Shown here in pieces: positions 10,305 to 18,124 of a stretch of DNA of 48,384 nt (position 1 is the first letter of the stretch; the number at the start of each line of letters is the position of its first letter). The notes below the pieces were generated by a model. That model searched no databases. It was not told the DNA's origin and saw only the letters and a list, made by a program, of their open reading frames with translations. This DNA comes from Dechloromonas sp. (GTDB lineage: Bacteria; Pseudomonadota; Gammaproteobacteria; Burkholderiales; Rhodocyclaceae), in the NCBI GenBank assembly GCA_017302355.1, contig JAFLDQ010000005.1, positions 1-48,384 on the forward strand. The letters run 5' to 3'. A program made the position numbers and the translations under genes.

Positions 10305-11503
10305 CAGAAGACGATCCCGGATTTTTCCGCGACGGTGTGCATGTCCTTGTCACCCCGTCCGGAAAGGTTGACCAGCAGTATCCTGTCATTGCCCATGGTC
10401 GGCGCCAGCCTGGCCGCGTAGGCCAGGGCGTGACTCGATTCCAGCGCCGGGATGATGCCCTCGATCCGGCACAGCGCGTGGAAGGCGGCCAGCGCCTCGG
10501 CATCGCTGATGGGCACGTACTCGGCGCGGCCGGTGTCCTTCAGCCAGGCGTGCTCGGGACCGACGCCGGGGTAATCGAGGCCCGCCGACACCGAATGCGT
10601 CTCGATGATCTGGCCGTCCTCGTCCTGCAGCAGGTAGGTGCGGTTGCCATGCAGCACGCCGGGCACGCCGGCGGTCAGCGAGGCGGCATGGTGGCCGGTC
10701 TCGATGCCCTCGCCCGCCGCCTCGACGCCGATCAGGCGCACCTCCGGCAGGTCGATGTAGGGATGGAAGATGCCCATCGCGTTCGAGCCGCCGCCGACGC
10801 AGGCGATCACCGCATCCGGCTGGCGCCCGGTCAGTTCCGGCATCTGGACCAGGCATTCCTCGCCGATGATCCGCTGGAAGTCGCGGACCAGCATCGGATA
10901 GGGATGCGGACCAGCCACCGTGCCGATGATGTAGAAGGTGTTGTGAATGTTGGTGACCCAGTCACGCATCGCCTCGTTGAGCGCATCCTTGAGCGTCTTC
11001 GAACCGCTTTCCACCGGCACCACCGTGGCGCCGAGCAGTTTCATGCGGTAGACATTGGCGGCCTGGCGCCTGATGTCCTCGCTGCCCATGTACACCACGC
11101 ATTCCATGCCGTAGCGGGCGGCCACCGTCGCGGTCGCCACGCCGTGCTGGCCGGCGCCGGTTTCGGCGATGACGCGCGGCTTGCCCATGCGCCGGGCGAG
11201 CATGGCCTGGCCGATGCAGTTGTTCACCTTGTGGGCGCCGGTGTGGTTGAGGTCCTCGCGCTTCAGGTAGATCTGCGCGCCGCCGAGCATCTCCGACCAG
11301 CGCCGGGCGTGGTAGACCGGCGACGGGCGGCCGACGAAATGCTTCAGGTCGTATTCGTACTCGGCGCGGAACGACGGATCCGCCTTCGCTGCGGCGTAGG
11401 CGGCCTGCAACTCATCGAGCGCCGCGAACAGCGTTTCGGCGACGAAGATCCCCCCATAGGGGCCGAAATGCCCCTTGGCGTCGGGGAAGTCATAGTGATT
11501 CAT
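10304..11503 (-). CDS. trpB: Tryptophan synthase beta chain
   Basis: 399 aa PLP enzyme that condenses indole and serine into tryptophan. The PLP lysine is in [10 protein letters not shown], the phosphate-binding loop is [10 protein letters not shown], and the C-terminal NLSGRGDKD is intact. The start is the ATG at 11503 ([18 protein letters not shown]). The frame is open upstream, but that part overlaps trpF. The first 14 bases overlap the end of trpF, as expected for coupled trp genes. Confidence 0.96.
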   Translation of the reverse strand: MNHYDFPDAKGHFGPYGGIFVAETLFAALDELQAAYAAAKADPSFRAEYEYDLKHFVGRPSPVYHARRWSEMLGGAQIYLKREDLNHTGAHKVNNCIGQAMLARRMGKPRVIAETGAGQHGVATATVAARYGMECVVYMGSEDIRRQAANVYRMKLLGATVVPVESGSKTLKDALNEAMRDWVTNIHNTFYIIGTVAGPHPYPMLVRDFQRIIGEECLVQMPELTGRQPDAVIACVGGGSNAMGIFHPYIDLPEVRLIGVEAAGEGIETGHHAASLTAGVPGVLHGNRTYLLQDEDGQIIETHSVSAGLDYPGVGPEHAWLKDTGRAEYVPISDAEALAAFHALCRIEGIIPALESSHALAYAARLAPTMGNDRILLVNLSGRGDKDMHTVAEKSGIVF

Positions 11504-12116
11504 CGGCTTTCCGTACGGCCGCCACGAAGGCGGCGATTTTCGAGTGATCCTTGATGCCCTTGCCCGTTTCCACCCCGGAAGACACGTCGACCGCAACCGG
11601 CCGCACCCTGGCGATGGCCGAGCCGACGTTGCTTGCGGTCAACCCGCCGGAAAGCACGAGAAAGCCGGGTAGATCCGGCGGTATCAGCGTCCAGTCGAAG
11701 ACCTCGCCGCCGCCGCCATACCCCGCGACGAAGGCATCCAGCAACAGACCCCGGGCATCGGGAAATGCGCCGGCGAATTCTAACAGATCGAGCCCCGGTC
11801 TGACCCGCGCCGCGCGCAGATAGGGGCGGGCGAACTGGCGACAATAGGCTGCCTCCTCATCGCCGTGAAACTGCAGGATGCCGATCGGCAGGGCATGGCA
11901 GGCCGCCAGCACGGTCTCCGGGGTGGCGTTCACGAACAGGCCGACGACGGCGACGAAAGGGGGAATTCGCCGCGCCAGTTCCGCCGCCCGCTGCGGCGTG
12001 ACAAAACGCGGGCTCGGCGGATGGAAGACAAAGCCGATGGCGTCGGCGCCAGCCGCGACCGCCGCATCGACATCCTCCTCGCGGGTCAGTCCGCAGATCT
12101 TGATACGCGTCTTCAA
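11490..12116 (-). CDS. trpF: Phosphoribosylanthranilate isomerase
   Basis: 208 aa (beta/alpha)8 enzyme converting PRA to CdRP in tryptophan synthesis. The catalytic Cys lies in [26 protein letters not shown] and [10 protein letters not shown] are also present. No ATG fits. The family start is a TTG at 12116 ([10 protein letters not shown]) embedded in TTGA, which also contains the truA stop. This is the same junction type as accD/folC. Confidence 0.93.
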   Translation of the reverse strand: MKTRIKICGLTREEDVDAAVAAGADAIGFVFHPPSPRFVTPQRAAELARRIPPFVAVVGLFVNATPETVLAACHALPIGILQFHGDEEAAYCRQFARPYLRAARVRPGLDLLEFAGAFPDARGLLLDAFVAGYGGGGEVFDWTLIPPDLPGFLVLSGGLTASNVGSAIARVRPVAVDVSSGVETGKGIKDHSKIAAFVAAVRKADESL

Positions 12117-12907
12117 GCGAACACTCCATCGAGAAGATCGTCGGCCGGATCCGGCAGACCCCAGTGCGGCTCGTAGACCGGCCCGCGAAAATACAGGCCT
12201 TCCGGCCCAAAGGTCGGCGCCGCCTGCCCGCGGTCGCCGGAGCGCAGCAATTCGCCGATCCAGCCCGGCGCCTGCGCACCCTTGCCGATGTACACCAGCG
12301 TCCCGACCAGGTTGCGCACCATGTGATGCAGGAAGGCGCTGGCCTCGAAATCGAAGACCAGCAAACTGCCGCTCTGCCGGAGATCGGCCCGCCATAGCGT
12401 CTTTACCGGCGTCTTCGCCTGGCAGCCAGCGGCCCGGAACGCCGAAAAATCATGCTCGCCGACAAGTTGCCGCGCCGCCTCGCGCATCACCTGAAGATCC
12501 AGCGGCAGGTGAAACCAGCCAACCCGCCCCCGCCACAAGCCCGGCCGCTGCGGCCGGTTGAGCAGCAGATAGCGGTAGCGCCGGCCGCGCGCGCTGAACC
12601 GTGCGTGGAAGCCTTCGGCAACCGGCTGCGCCCAGCGCACCGCGACCGCGTCCGGCAGATGTGAATTGACCCCGCGCACCCACGCCGAGAGCGGCCGGTC
12701 GCTCGTCGTCTCGAAGTGCACGACCTGATGCGTCGCATGGACGCCCGCATCGGTACGCCCCGCGCAGATCGCCCGGACCGGCTCGCCGGCAATCTCGCGC
12801 AGCGCCGATTCGAGCACATCCTGGACGGTCCCGCCCTGCGCCTGACTCTGCCAGCCATGAAACGGCGTTCCCCAATACTCCACGCCGAGGGCAATTCTCG
12901 ACACCAC
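12113..12907 (-). CDS. truA: tRNA pseudouridine(38-40) synthase
   Basis: 264 aa. Isomerises uridines 38-40 in the tRNA anticodon arm. The catalytic Asp is in CAGRTDAGVHA. The N-terminal YWGTPFHGWQSQ and the late VRNLVGTLVYIG motifs match TruA. It lies between fimV and trpF, the usual betaproteobacterial place, and its stop overlaps the trpF TTG start. Confidence 0.95.
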   Translation of the reverse strand: MVSRIALGVEYWGTPFHGWQSQAQGGTVQDVLESALREIAGEPVRAICAGRTDAGVHATHQVVHFETTSDRPLSAWVRGVNSHLPDAVAVRWAQPVAEGFHARFSARGRRYRYLLLNRPQRPGLWRGRVGWFHLPLDLQVMREAARQLVGEHDFSAFRAAGCQAKTPVKTLWRADLRQSGSLLVFDFEASAFLHHMVRNLVGTLVYIGKGAQAPGWIGELLRSGDRGQAAPTFGPEGLYFRGPVYEPHWGLPDPADDLLDGVFA

Positions 12908-12911
12908 CCGC

Positions 12912-13508
12912 TCACCCCAATGAAATCGCCAGACCTGAAAACGCCAGGACGGCGAGGCAGATCATGGAATCGACTGGCCGCCAGTCCGGCGCCTCGATCC
13001 GCAACCTCTGCGGGCCGCCCGGTTGGCCGGCGCTCCCGTTCAGAACATGGCGCCACTCCCCCTTCGGCAGATCGACCCGCAGATTCTGCATCAACAACGA
13101 CAGGCGCACGACGAGTCGCTCGCTGGCCAAGCCGAGTCGCGACAACGGTCGGAGCAGCGCCTGCAACGCAACCAGCAACCCGTGGTTGCCGAGGACTGCG
13201 AACAGCCAGGTGAGGCAACCCAGCATCAGACCAAGGCGCGCGACATGCAGGGAGGCATCCCGGACCCCCTCGTGGGTGGGCATCCAGGCAATGGCAAAAA
13301 CCGCGTCGCCGGATGCGCCATAGGCAAGGATCAGCCAGACGCTCAGGAATAACCAGCGCATGCGCCGCAGCAAATGCCACCATCCGCGCAGGGATCCCCG
13401 CGCCGCCAGCAGCAGTACGGCAAACACCAGCGCGCCGCCCGTCCACCCAAGGAACTGAACGACGACGATCACCGTCAGGCAGACCAGCAAGGCTGCGGCA
13501 GGATGCAA
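12912..13508 (-). CDS. EcfT/CbiQ-like integral membrane protein
   Basis: About 198 aa. Hydrophobic segments (LLVCLTVIVVVQFLGWTGG, WLFLSVWLILAYG, LGLMLGCLTWLFAVLG and a C-terminal one) surround a cytoplasmic stretch with Arg-rich helices (LLRPLSRLGLASERLVVRLSLL). That layout resembles the transmembrane T component of ECF transporters. The TTG at 13508 is proposed as start because a GGGGAG sequence precedes it; the frame upstream runs into the fimV terminator hairpin. No ECF ATPase or substrate subunit is nearby, so the function is open. The gene follows fimV and ends four bases before truA. Confidence 0.6.
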   Translation of the reverse strand: MHPAAALLVCLTVIVVVQFLGWTGGALVFAVLLLAARGSLRGWWHLLRRMRWLFLSVWLILAYGASGDAVFAIAWMPTHEGVRDASLHVARLGLMLGCLTWLFAVLGNHGLLVALQALLRPLSRLGLASERLVVRLSLLMQNLRVDLPKGEWRHVLNGSAGQPGGPQRLRIEAPDWRPVDSMICLAVLAFSGLAISLG

Positions 13509-13522
13509 GGATGCGGCTCCCC

Positions 13523-13556
13523 AAAATGCGCATGGCCCCACGCGGGGGCCATGCGC
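13523..13556 (-). terminator. Rho-independent terminator of fimV
   Basis: A 12-bp perfect stem, 13528-13539 pairing with 13545-13556 around a 5-base loop. On the minus strand it is followed by TTTT (AAAA at 13523-13526). It lies 19 bp past the fimV stop, so truA-trp expression probably needs its own promoter or read-through. Confidence 0.8.
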
Positions 13557-13574
13557 GGTTGGCAAGGCGGGATT

Positions 13575-16500
13575 CTAACCGTTGAGGCGACCGAGGATCT
13601 GCCGAGCCTGTTCGGCCAGATCGCCGCCCCCTTCGGCGATCACCTCGTCGAGCAGTTCGCGGGCCTGGTCGTGATCGCCCATCTCCTCGTATGCCTTGGC
13701 CAACTCGAACTTGGTGGTCGCATCGTCGCCACCCTGATCGCCACGCGCCGCGCCACCATCGAAGCCCTCGGCCAGACTGACGACCTCGGTCTCCACGGAT
13801 GCCCCGGCCAGATTGAACGTGGTGGCCACATCGTCGCCGCCCTGATCACCACCCGTCGTGCCGCCATCGAAGCCCCCGGCCAGATTGACGGCCTCGGTCT
13901 CCGCGGAAGGAGTCGCCGCCAGATCAAGGTTGATCGAGGTCAGGTCGAACTCGGGAACCGGCATCGGCCGGCCGAGGAAGACCGACTCGCTCAGGTTGAT
14001 GTCGAACTCGGCGTCTTCGGCCGCGAAGTCAACGGACATGCCGGCCGTTCCATCGACAACCGAAAGAACTTCCCTGCCGGACTCCTGGATGTCCAGCGGA
14101 TTGACGACCGTATCGCCACCCAGGTCACCACTCGACCCATCATACAGGACGGACGGATTGACGATGGTCTCGGTATCGGCCGTGGCGTCACCCAGGTCGA
14201 AATCAAGGAGTCCGGCGCCAGCCTCGATCGCGCTCGTCGTGAAGTCTGCCGGCGCCTCGAATCCGGTGAAGGTTTCCGAAAGATCTCCTGCCGCGCCACC
14301 GGAACCGATGACCATGGTTTCGGCGGGGGCAAAATCCGGACTCGCCCCGGTTTCCGGGAGCGACTCCTGCGGCAGCGACCCGAGATCGAAGTCGAGCGCT
14401 TCCAGTTGCGGCAGGGGAACGTCGACCACCGTTTCCGCGGCGGGCGCGGCAAACGCGGTGAACGTGGCGGTCTGCTCGACCTCGGGAAGTTCGAAATCGT
14501 GTTCGCGGCCGACATCGCCGGCAACCTGCGTCAAGCCATGGCTCTCGTCTTCATCTTCGGTTGCGCCGGCGGCGCCAGGGGCAGCAGCACCTTCCGCGGC
14601 CAACACCTCCGGAGCGCTGCTGACCAACCCCATTCCAGCCGCCATGACGCCGAGGGTGCCGGGAAGCAGCACGGTCGACATGGTTTCGGAGGGGGAAGTG
14701 GCGGCGACGGATTCGCCACCGACCTCGGCCGGAGCAGATCTTCTGCCCGCGGCATACAACGGATTCTCGGGATCGAGCGCAGCCCCCAGGGTTGCCACCT
14801 TTTCCCATTCCGGCCCGCTGCCGTCGGTCTGTGCATACAGTTCGCTGGCCAGCGTATCGAATTGCTTCACGCTCTTGCGGTTGGCGTAGATCTCGAGCAA
14901 CTTGGCGTGGATGGTGATCCGCTGCGGATCCTTGCGCAAGGCCTCGATCAGGATCTCCTCGGCCTGCGCGTCGCGGCCATAAGCCATATACACGTCGGCC
15001 TCGGCAACCGGATCGACTTCGTCGGTGTCGATCGTGCCGGGACCGGTCGTGCTGAATTCACCCTTTGCCAGCGGCACGTTGCCGGTATCGACGCTCTGGC
15101 CGCCGGTCATCCGGAACACGGAATTCGGCCCGAGACTCGATGGCCCCGGAACCGCGGGGATGAATTCAGCCTCGGGCTCGCTGCGCCGCCGCCGGAGCAG
15201 GAAATAACCGGCCAGCAGCGCGAGGATGCCGCCGCCACCGATCAGGGGCAGCGCGTCGAATTGATCGAAGAAGCCGGGCTCCGGCGCAACCGCCTGCTTG
15301 GCCGGTTTCTCCTCGGGTTTGACCTCCGCCGCCTTGGGCGGCTCGACCGGCTTCGCTTCTTCCGCGGCCTTGGCTGGTTCTGCCGGCTTCGGCGCCTCGC
15401 CTGGTGGAGCTTTCGGCACCTCGGCAACCGGAGCCGCGGGCGCGGGCTCAGCCGCCTTCGGCGGTGGCTGGACAGGCGCCGCGGGCTTCGCCTCCTCCCT
15501 CTTGCCGGAAGCCTTCTCCTGGAGCTCGGCCAACTGCTGGGTCTTCATGTCCACCAGCTTCTGCAGTTCGCCGACATTCTTCTCGAGCAGCGCCAGCCTT
15601 TCCTCCGCCTCCTTGAGCGACCGGTCCTTGGCGATCAGATCGGCTTCGGCCGCCGCCGCCGACGCCTTGCCCCCGGCAGCGCCCTTCACGGCCATTTCGG
15701 TCCTGGAAACCTTGACCTGATCCTTGGCCTGGTCGGCGGCCGACGGCTTCTCGGCAACGCTGGCGGCGATCTTGCCCGCGGAAGCCTGAGCTCCCGCATC
15801 CTGCGCAGGCTGGCCCTTGCCAGCCAGCGAGGCCAGGTTCTGGCGGTAACGGTTCCAGTCCTCCGCCTGCGCCTCGTACAGCTTCCTGGCTTCAGCAGGG
15901 GGCTCCGCGGCGACGGAAGCCCGGTCCGGAATGTTCAGTATGGCTCCCGACTTCAGCCGGTTCATGTTGTCGCCGGAGAACGCCGCCGGATTCTTCTTGA
16001 AGAGGCTGACCAGCATCTGCTCCAGGGAAACACCCTCGTGTTTCGTTTCGCCGGCGATCTTGCGCAGCGTGTCACCCCGCTGGACGACCCGCGACCCGGA
16101 CTCGTCGGCCCGTTTCGGCTCGGCCGCCGCCCGTGGCGCCGGGGTGGGCCTGGCCGTTTCCGGAGCGGTTGCAGCCGCCGCCGCCGCGCCGCCACGAACG
16201 GTTTCAACCACTCGCGCATCTGCCGTCGCCGCGCGTCCGGCAGCCCTCGCGGCCACCTCCGGCGGATCGAGAAGGAAGGTATATTCGCGAACGACAGGCC
16301 CGGAAGGCCAATTGAGCTCGACGAGAAAGTCGAGGAACGGTTCATTCACCGGGCTCCCCGAACTGACCTTGATCACCGGGGCGCCATTGCTGCGCTTGCC
16401 TATGGCGAAGCGCAAATCGTGCAGGGTCGACGAATAATCGATGCCCGCCTCGCGAAACGCCTTCTGATCGGCAAGCCTCGCTGTCATGCCAGCCAGTTCG

Positions 16501-16673
16501 GCGCGCGACGCACTGATCTCGATCTCCGCACGCAACGGCTGCCCCAGCCCGGACAGAACGGTAATCCTGCCGAGGCTGGCCGCTTCCGCCAGCCACGGTG
16601 CGAATGAAAGACAGGAAGCCACGGCAGCCGCCGCGGCACGTCTCTTGAAGTTTGTCCGGATTGTATCGGTCAC
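13575..16673 (-). CDS. fimV: FimV-like pilus/T2SS assembly protein
   Basis: About 1032 aa from the GTG at 16673, which has an AGGGTGG site upstream and gives the signal peptide MTDTIRTNFKRRAAA...LAEA. A TTG 36 bases earlier is possible. Domains: the FimV N-terminal domain (SLGRITVLSGLGQPLRAEI), a LysM domain at about 195-250 (VVQRGDTLRKIAG), a Pro/Lys/Ala-rich region with a coiled coil, one membrane segment before LLRRRRSE, and an acidic cytoplasmic domain. The C-terminal TPR-like segment contains KAYEEMGDHDQARELLDEV. Two near-identical units around GFDGG and GDQGGDD repeat near the end. FimV helps assemble the PilQ secretin and type IV pili. The prophage junction is only 47 bp upstream. Confidence 0.92.
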   Translation of the reverse strand: MTDTIRTNFKRRAAAAAVASCLSFAPWLAEAASLGRITVLSGLGQPLRAEIEISASRAELAGMTARLADQKAFREAGIDYSSTLHDLRFAIGKRSNGAPVIKVSSGSPVNEPFLDFLVELNWPSGPVVREYTFLLDPPEVAARAAGRAATADARVVETVRGGAAAAAATAPETARPTPAPRAAAEPKRADESGSRVVQRGDTLRKIAGETKHEGVSLEQMLVSLFKKNPAAFSGDNMNRLKSGAILNIPDRASVAAEPPAEARKLYEAQAEDWNRYRQNLASLAGKGQPAQDAGAQASAGKIAASVAEKPSAADQAKDQVKVSRTEMAVKGAAGGKASAAAAEADLIAKDRSLKEAEERLALLEKNVGELQKLVDMKTQQLAELQEKASGKREEAKPAAPVQPPPKAAEPAPAAPVAEVPKAPPGEAPKPAEPAKAAEEAKPVEPPKAAEVKPEEKPAKQAVAPEPGFFDQFDALPLIGGGGILALLAGYFLLRRRRSEPEAEFIPAVPGPSSLGPNSVFRMTGGQSVDTGNVPLAKGEFSTTGPGTIDTDEVDPVAEADVYMAYGRDAQAEEILIEALRKDPQRITIHAKLLEIYANRKSVKQFDTLASELYAQTDGSGPEWEKVATLGAALDPENPLYAAGRRSAPAEVGGESVAATSPSETMSTVLLPGTLGVMAAGMGLVSSAPEVLAAEGAAAPGAAGATEDEDESHGLTQVAGDVGREHDFELPEVEQTATFTAFAAPAAETVVDVPLPQLEALDFDLGSLPQESLPETGASPDFAPAETMVIGSGGAAGDLSETFTGFEAPADFTTSAIEAGAGLLDFDLGDATADTETIVNPSVLYDGSSGDLGGDTVVNPLDIQESGREVLSVVDGTAGMSVDFAAEDAEFDINLSESVFLGRPMPVPEFDLTSINLDLAATPSAETEAVNLAGGFDGGTTGGDQGGDDVATTFNLAGASVETEVVSLAEGFDGGAARGDQGGDDATTKFELAKAYEEMGDHDQARELLDEVIAEGGGDLAEQARQILGRLNG

Positions 16674-16716
16674 GCCACCCACCCTGAGCGTCAAATTATG
16701 GACTTTCAAATTAACA

Positions 16717-17076
16717 TCATGTACTTAGCAATGCAAGCTGGATTACTTTCTCAGAAGCGGCCTGCAACGCAAAAACAACACCGCAGAGCGTAGCGATGAC
16801 GCTTGGGAAATGGGCATGTTTTACGCCCTTGACGAAGGGCAGGAACAAGGCCCTGCGCTCTTCCGTCTTCGCGGTCACCAGTTCGGAAGCCGCAATGATC
16901 TCCATGGGCGGCACGTCCAGAAGTTTCGCAAGCGAAACACAGGCGTAGACCGGGAGTCCTTGGGTGTGATTTCGCGCATTTCGTAGGGCGCCTTCGGACT
17001 GGTCGAGGTAGCGTGCTAAAGCTGCGAGGCTGCCTTTTTTCGCGATACCAGCGGCGACATAGTCTTTTTGGTCCAC
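16717..17076 (-). CDS. Phage HTH regulator with C-terminal hydrophobic segment
   Basis: 119 aa from a GTG at 17076 preceded by AAAGGAAA. Residues about 12-52 form a helix-turn-helix region (GSLAALARYLDQSEGALRNA then VSLAKLLDVPP). Residues 91-106 are hydrophobic (PSVIATLCGVVFALQA). Size, position and the trailing TEERRAL resemble small inovirus regulators of the DUF3693 kind. It lies at the left end, transcribed toward the host, next to a large inverted repeat (17097-17138) that could be its operator. The last codons fall in attL, so its C-terminus depends on integration. Repressor activity is inferred. Confidence 0.65.
   Translation of the reverse strand: MDQKDYVAAGIAKKGSLAALARYLDQSEGALRNARNHTQGLPVYACVSLAKLLDVPPMEIIAASELVTAKTEERRALFLPFVKGVKHAHFPSVIATLCGVVFALQAASEKVIQLALLST
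16720..16739 (+). other. attL: left prophage attachment site
   Basis: TGTACTTAGCAATGCAAGCT. The first 12 bases are identical to attR and 18 of 20 match overall. It overlaps the 3' end of the repressor-like gene, whose TGA stop (16717-16719) lies in host DNA just outside the core. Confidence 0.88.
16923..16938. promoter_or_regulatory. GTTTCGC-NN-GCGAAAC palindrome, copy 1
   Basis: GTTTCGCAAGCGAAAC, 7-bp arms perfect. Lies inside the repressor-like gene, where it encodes VSLAK. Confidence 0.6.
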
Positions 17077-17092
17077 TTCGTTTCCTTTATGG

Positions 17093-17138
17093 TTGACGCT
17101 TAATTTCAAGCGGTGTAGATTGCGCTTGAAATTAAGCG
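17093..17138. promoter_or_regulatory. Operator-like double inverted repeat with rightward promoter
   Basis: A perfect 16-bp inverted repeat, CGCTTAATTTCAAGCG (17097-17112) and its complement (17123-17138), separated by 10 bp. Each arm is itself a CGCTT-N6-AAGCG palindrome, as for two repressor dimers. On the plus strand TTGACG (17093-17098) and TAGATT (17116-17121) are 17 bp apart and could be a sigma70 promoter for the rightward genes. The repressor-like gene starts 21 bp to the left, on the other strand. Confidence 0.65.
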
Positions 17139-17172
17139 CTTTGGCTTACGCGCTTGTATCGTACGCCAACGA

Positions 17173-17340
17173 ATGGGGGCTTCGCAAATGGTGTTATTCG
17201 GGGATCGTAATCATGATTGTCGCGCCGGATATCAATCCGATGGTAGTCATGATTACGGCATTTCGGATCCGTTGGATTTTGCTTTGGGGTTTTGTGCTGC
17301 AAATCAAGTAGTACGAAGCACAGAGGATGCCAGTGAGTAA
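17173..17340 (+). CDS. Small hypothetical ORF in the early region
   Basis: 55 codons, not recognised. The sequence is polar with His, Asp and Gly repeats (RNHDCRAG, GSHDYG) and no membrane segment. An 11-bp inverted repeat (17206-17216 and 17247-17257) lies inside it. There is no clear ribosome site. A 24-codon GTG frame (17344-17418) and the next ORF follow almost without gaps, which is the only positive support. Confidence 0.3.
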   Translation: MGASQMVLFGDRNHDCRAGYQSDGSHDYGISDPLDFALGFCAANQVVRSTEDASE

Positions 17341-17414
17341 ACCGTGAATAGCGTTTGCTTTCATTTTTCTCCCGAAATTTACGAATCTAGCACGGCTTTT
17401 GAGGCGCTCGGCAA

Positions 17415-17627
17415 ATGAATAGTGACGGTCATATGGCTAGCCCGAAGACGGGAACCTTCGGCACGTGCAACGGTGTGGAATTCTCCGGTCAATTCGCGAC
17501 CCTACGGTTTCGCTCTACTCACGAAGTAGTTGATCGGTCGAGCCGCCGCTGGCGAGCCATTTTTCGTGGCCTCGAGATCTTGAAGCGGTTCGCTTCTGAA
17601 ACGAGGGTGAGCCATGCATCATTTTGA
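17415..17627 (+). CDS. Small hypothetical protein, basic
   Basis: 70 codons, not recognised. Basic (SSRRWRAIFRGLEILKRF near the end) with no membrane segment. GAGG lies about ten bases before the ATG. Its end abuts the convergent gene at 17632. The strand assignment is uncertain, since both strands are open here. Confidence 0.35.
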   Translation: MNSDGHMASPKTGTFGTCNGVEFSGQFATLRFRSTHEVVDRSSRRWRAIFRGLEILKRFASETRVSHASF

Positions 17628-17631
17628 CGAT

Positions 17632-17988
17632 TCAGGGCAAGTCGCTCCCGTTCCGGTCGACAAAGTTTCCCAAGTGGAAAGCGAACCCGGGTTTTTCGCA
17701 CTCTCGGATAACCGTATCGAGGATTGTGAACGTTATGTTTTGCTCCGTCGTTGGGCACTGCATGCGGCGCACTGCCAGGCGCGTGGTTACCTGCCTTCGG
17801 ATCGGCTCGTCCAACTCTTTCAAGGCATCTGCGATTTCAGCGGCTGCGTAGATTATTTCGACCAGGGCGAAGTTTCGGATTCCGTCGATGACGTAATCGT
17901 TGATTTTCCGCTCCCGGTTGGTGATCTCGTTCTGCGCAACTTCCGTGTCATTTGCCGCAGTATCGAAGTCTGGTGGTCGAGTCGTCAT
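17632..17988 (-). CDS. Hypothetical phage protein, leftward
   Basis: 118 aa, not recognised. The start is well supported by AGGAGA six bases before the ATG, and codon first positions are purine-rich as expected of real coding sequence. It is acidic at the N-terminus (TAANDTEVAQNEI) with a helical centre (YAAAEIADALKELDEPI) and has no signal peptide or membrane segment. It is divergent from the replication gene, 137 bp apart. A 173-codon frame lies antisense on the plus strand (17614-18135), also with a GAGGGTGAG site. I prefer the minus gene but cannot exclude the other. Confidence 0.5.
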   Translation of the reverse strand: MTTRPPDFDTAANDTEVAQNEITNRERKINDYVIDGIRNFALVEIIYAAAEIADALKELDEPIRRQVTTRLAVRRMQCPTTEQNITFTILDTVIRECEKPGFAFHLGNFVDRNGSDLP

Positions 17989-18051
17989 GTGGTTTCTCCT
18001 GAAATTTGGGAAAAATGGGTTTTTATGGCTCTCTCCGGACCGGGCCGAAAT

Positions 18052-18096
18052 CATCAGCGGCGCAGTAGCACCGCTGATGAGTCCGGTTTACCGGAC
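18052..18096 (+). repeat. Two adjacent hairpins upstream of rep
   Basis: CATCAGCGG (18052-18060) pairs with CCGCTGATG (18071-18079), a perfect 9-bp stem with a 10-base loop. One base later GTCCGG (18081-18086) pairs with CCGGAC (18091-18096) around TTTA. The position just before the replication gene suits a nicking origin or a control element for rep. Function is not shown. Confidence 0.55.
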
Positions 18097-18124
18097 CGCC
18101 AATGCAAACTGGATGGGCTCGGTC

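Noticed and set aside
13374..16607. 1077-codon plus-strand ORF opposite fimV
   Set aside because: Antisense shadow; fimV on the minus strand has a signal peptide, LysM and TPR-like domains.
17093..17311. 72-codon ORF starting inside the operator palindrome
   Set aside because: Starts at a TTG that overlaps the probable -35 box; no ribosome site, and it overlaps another frame.
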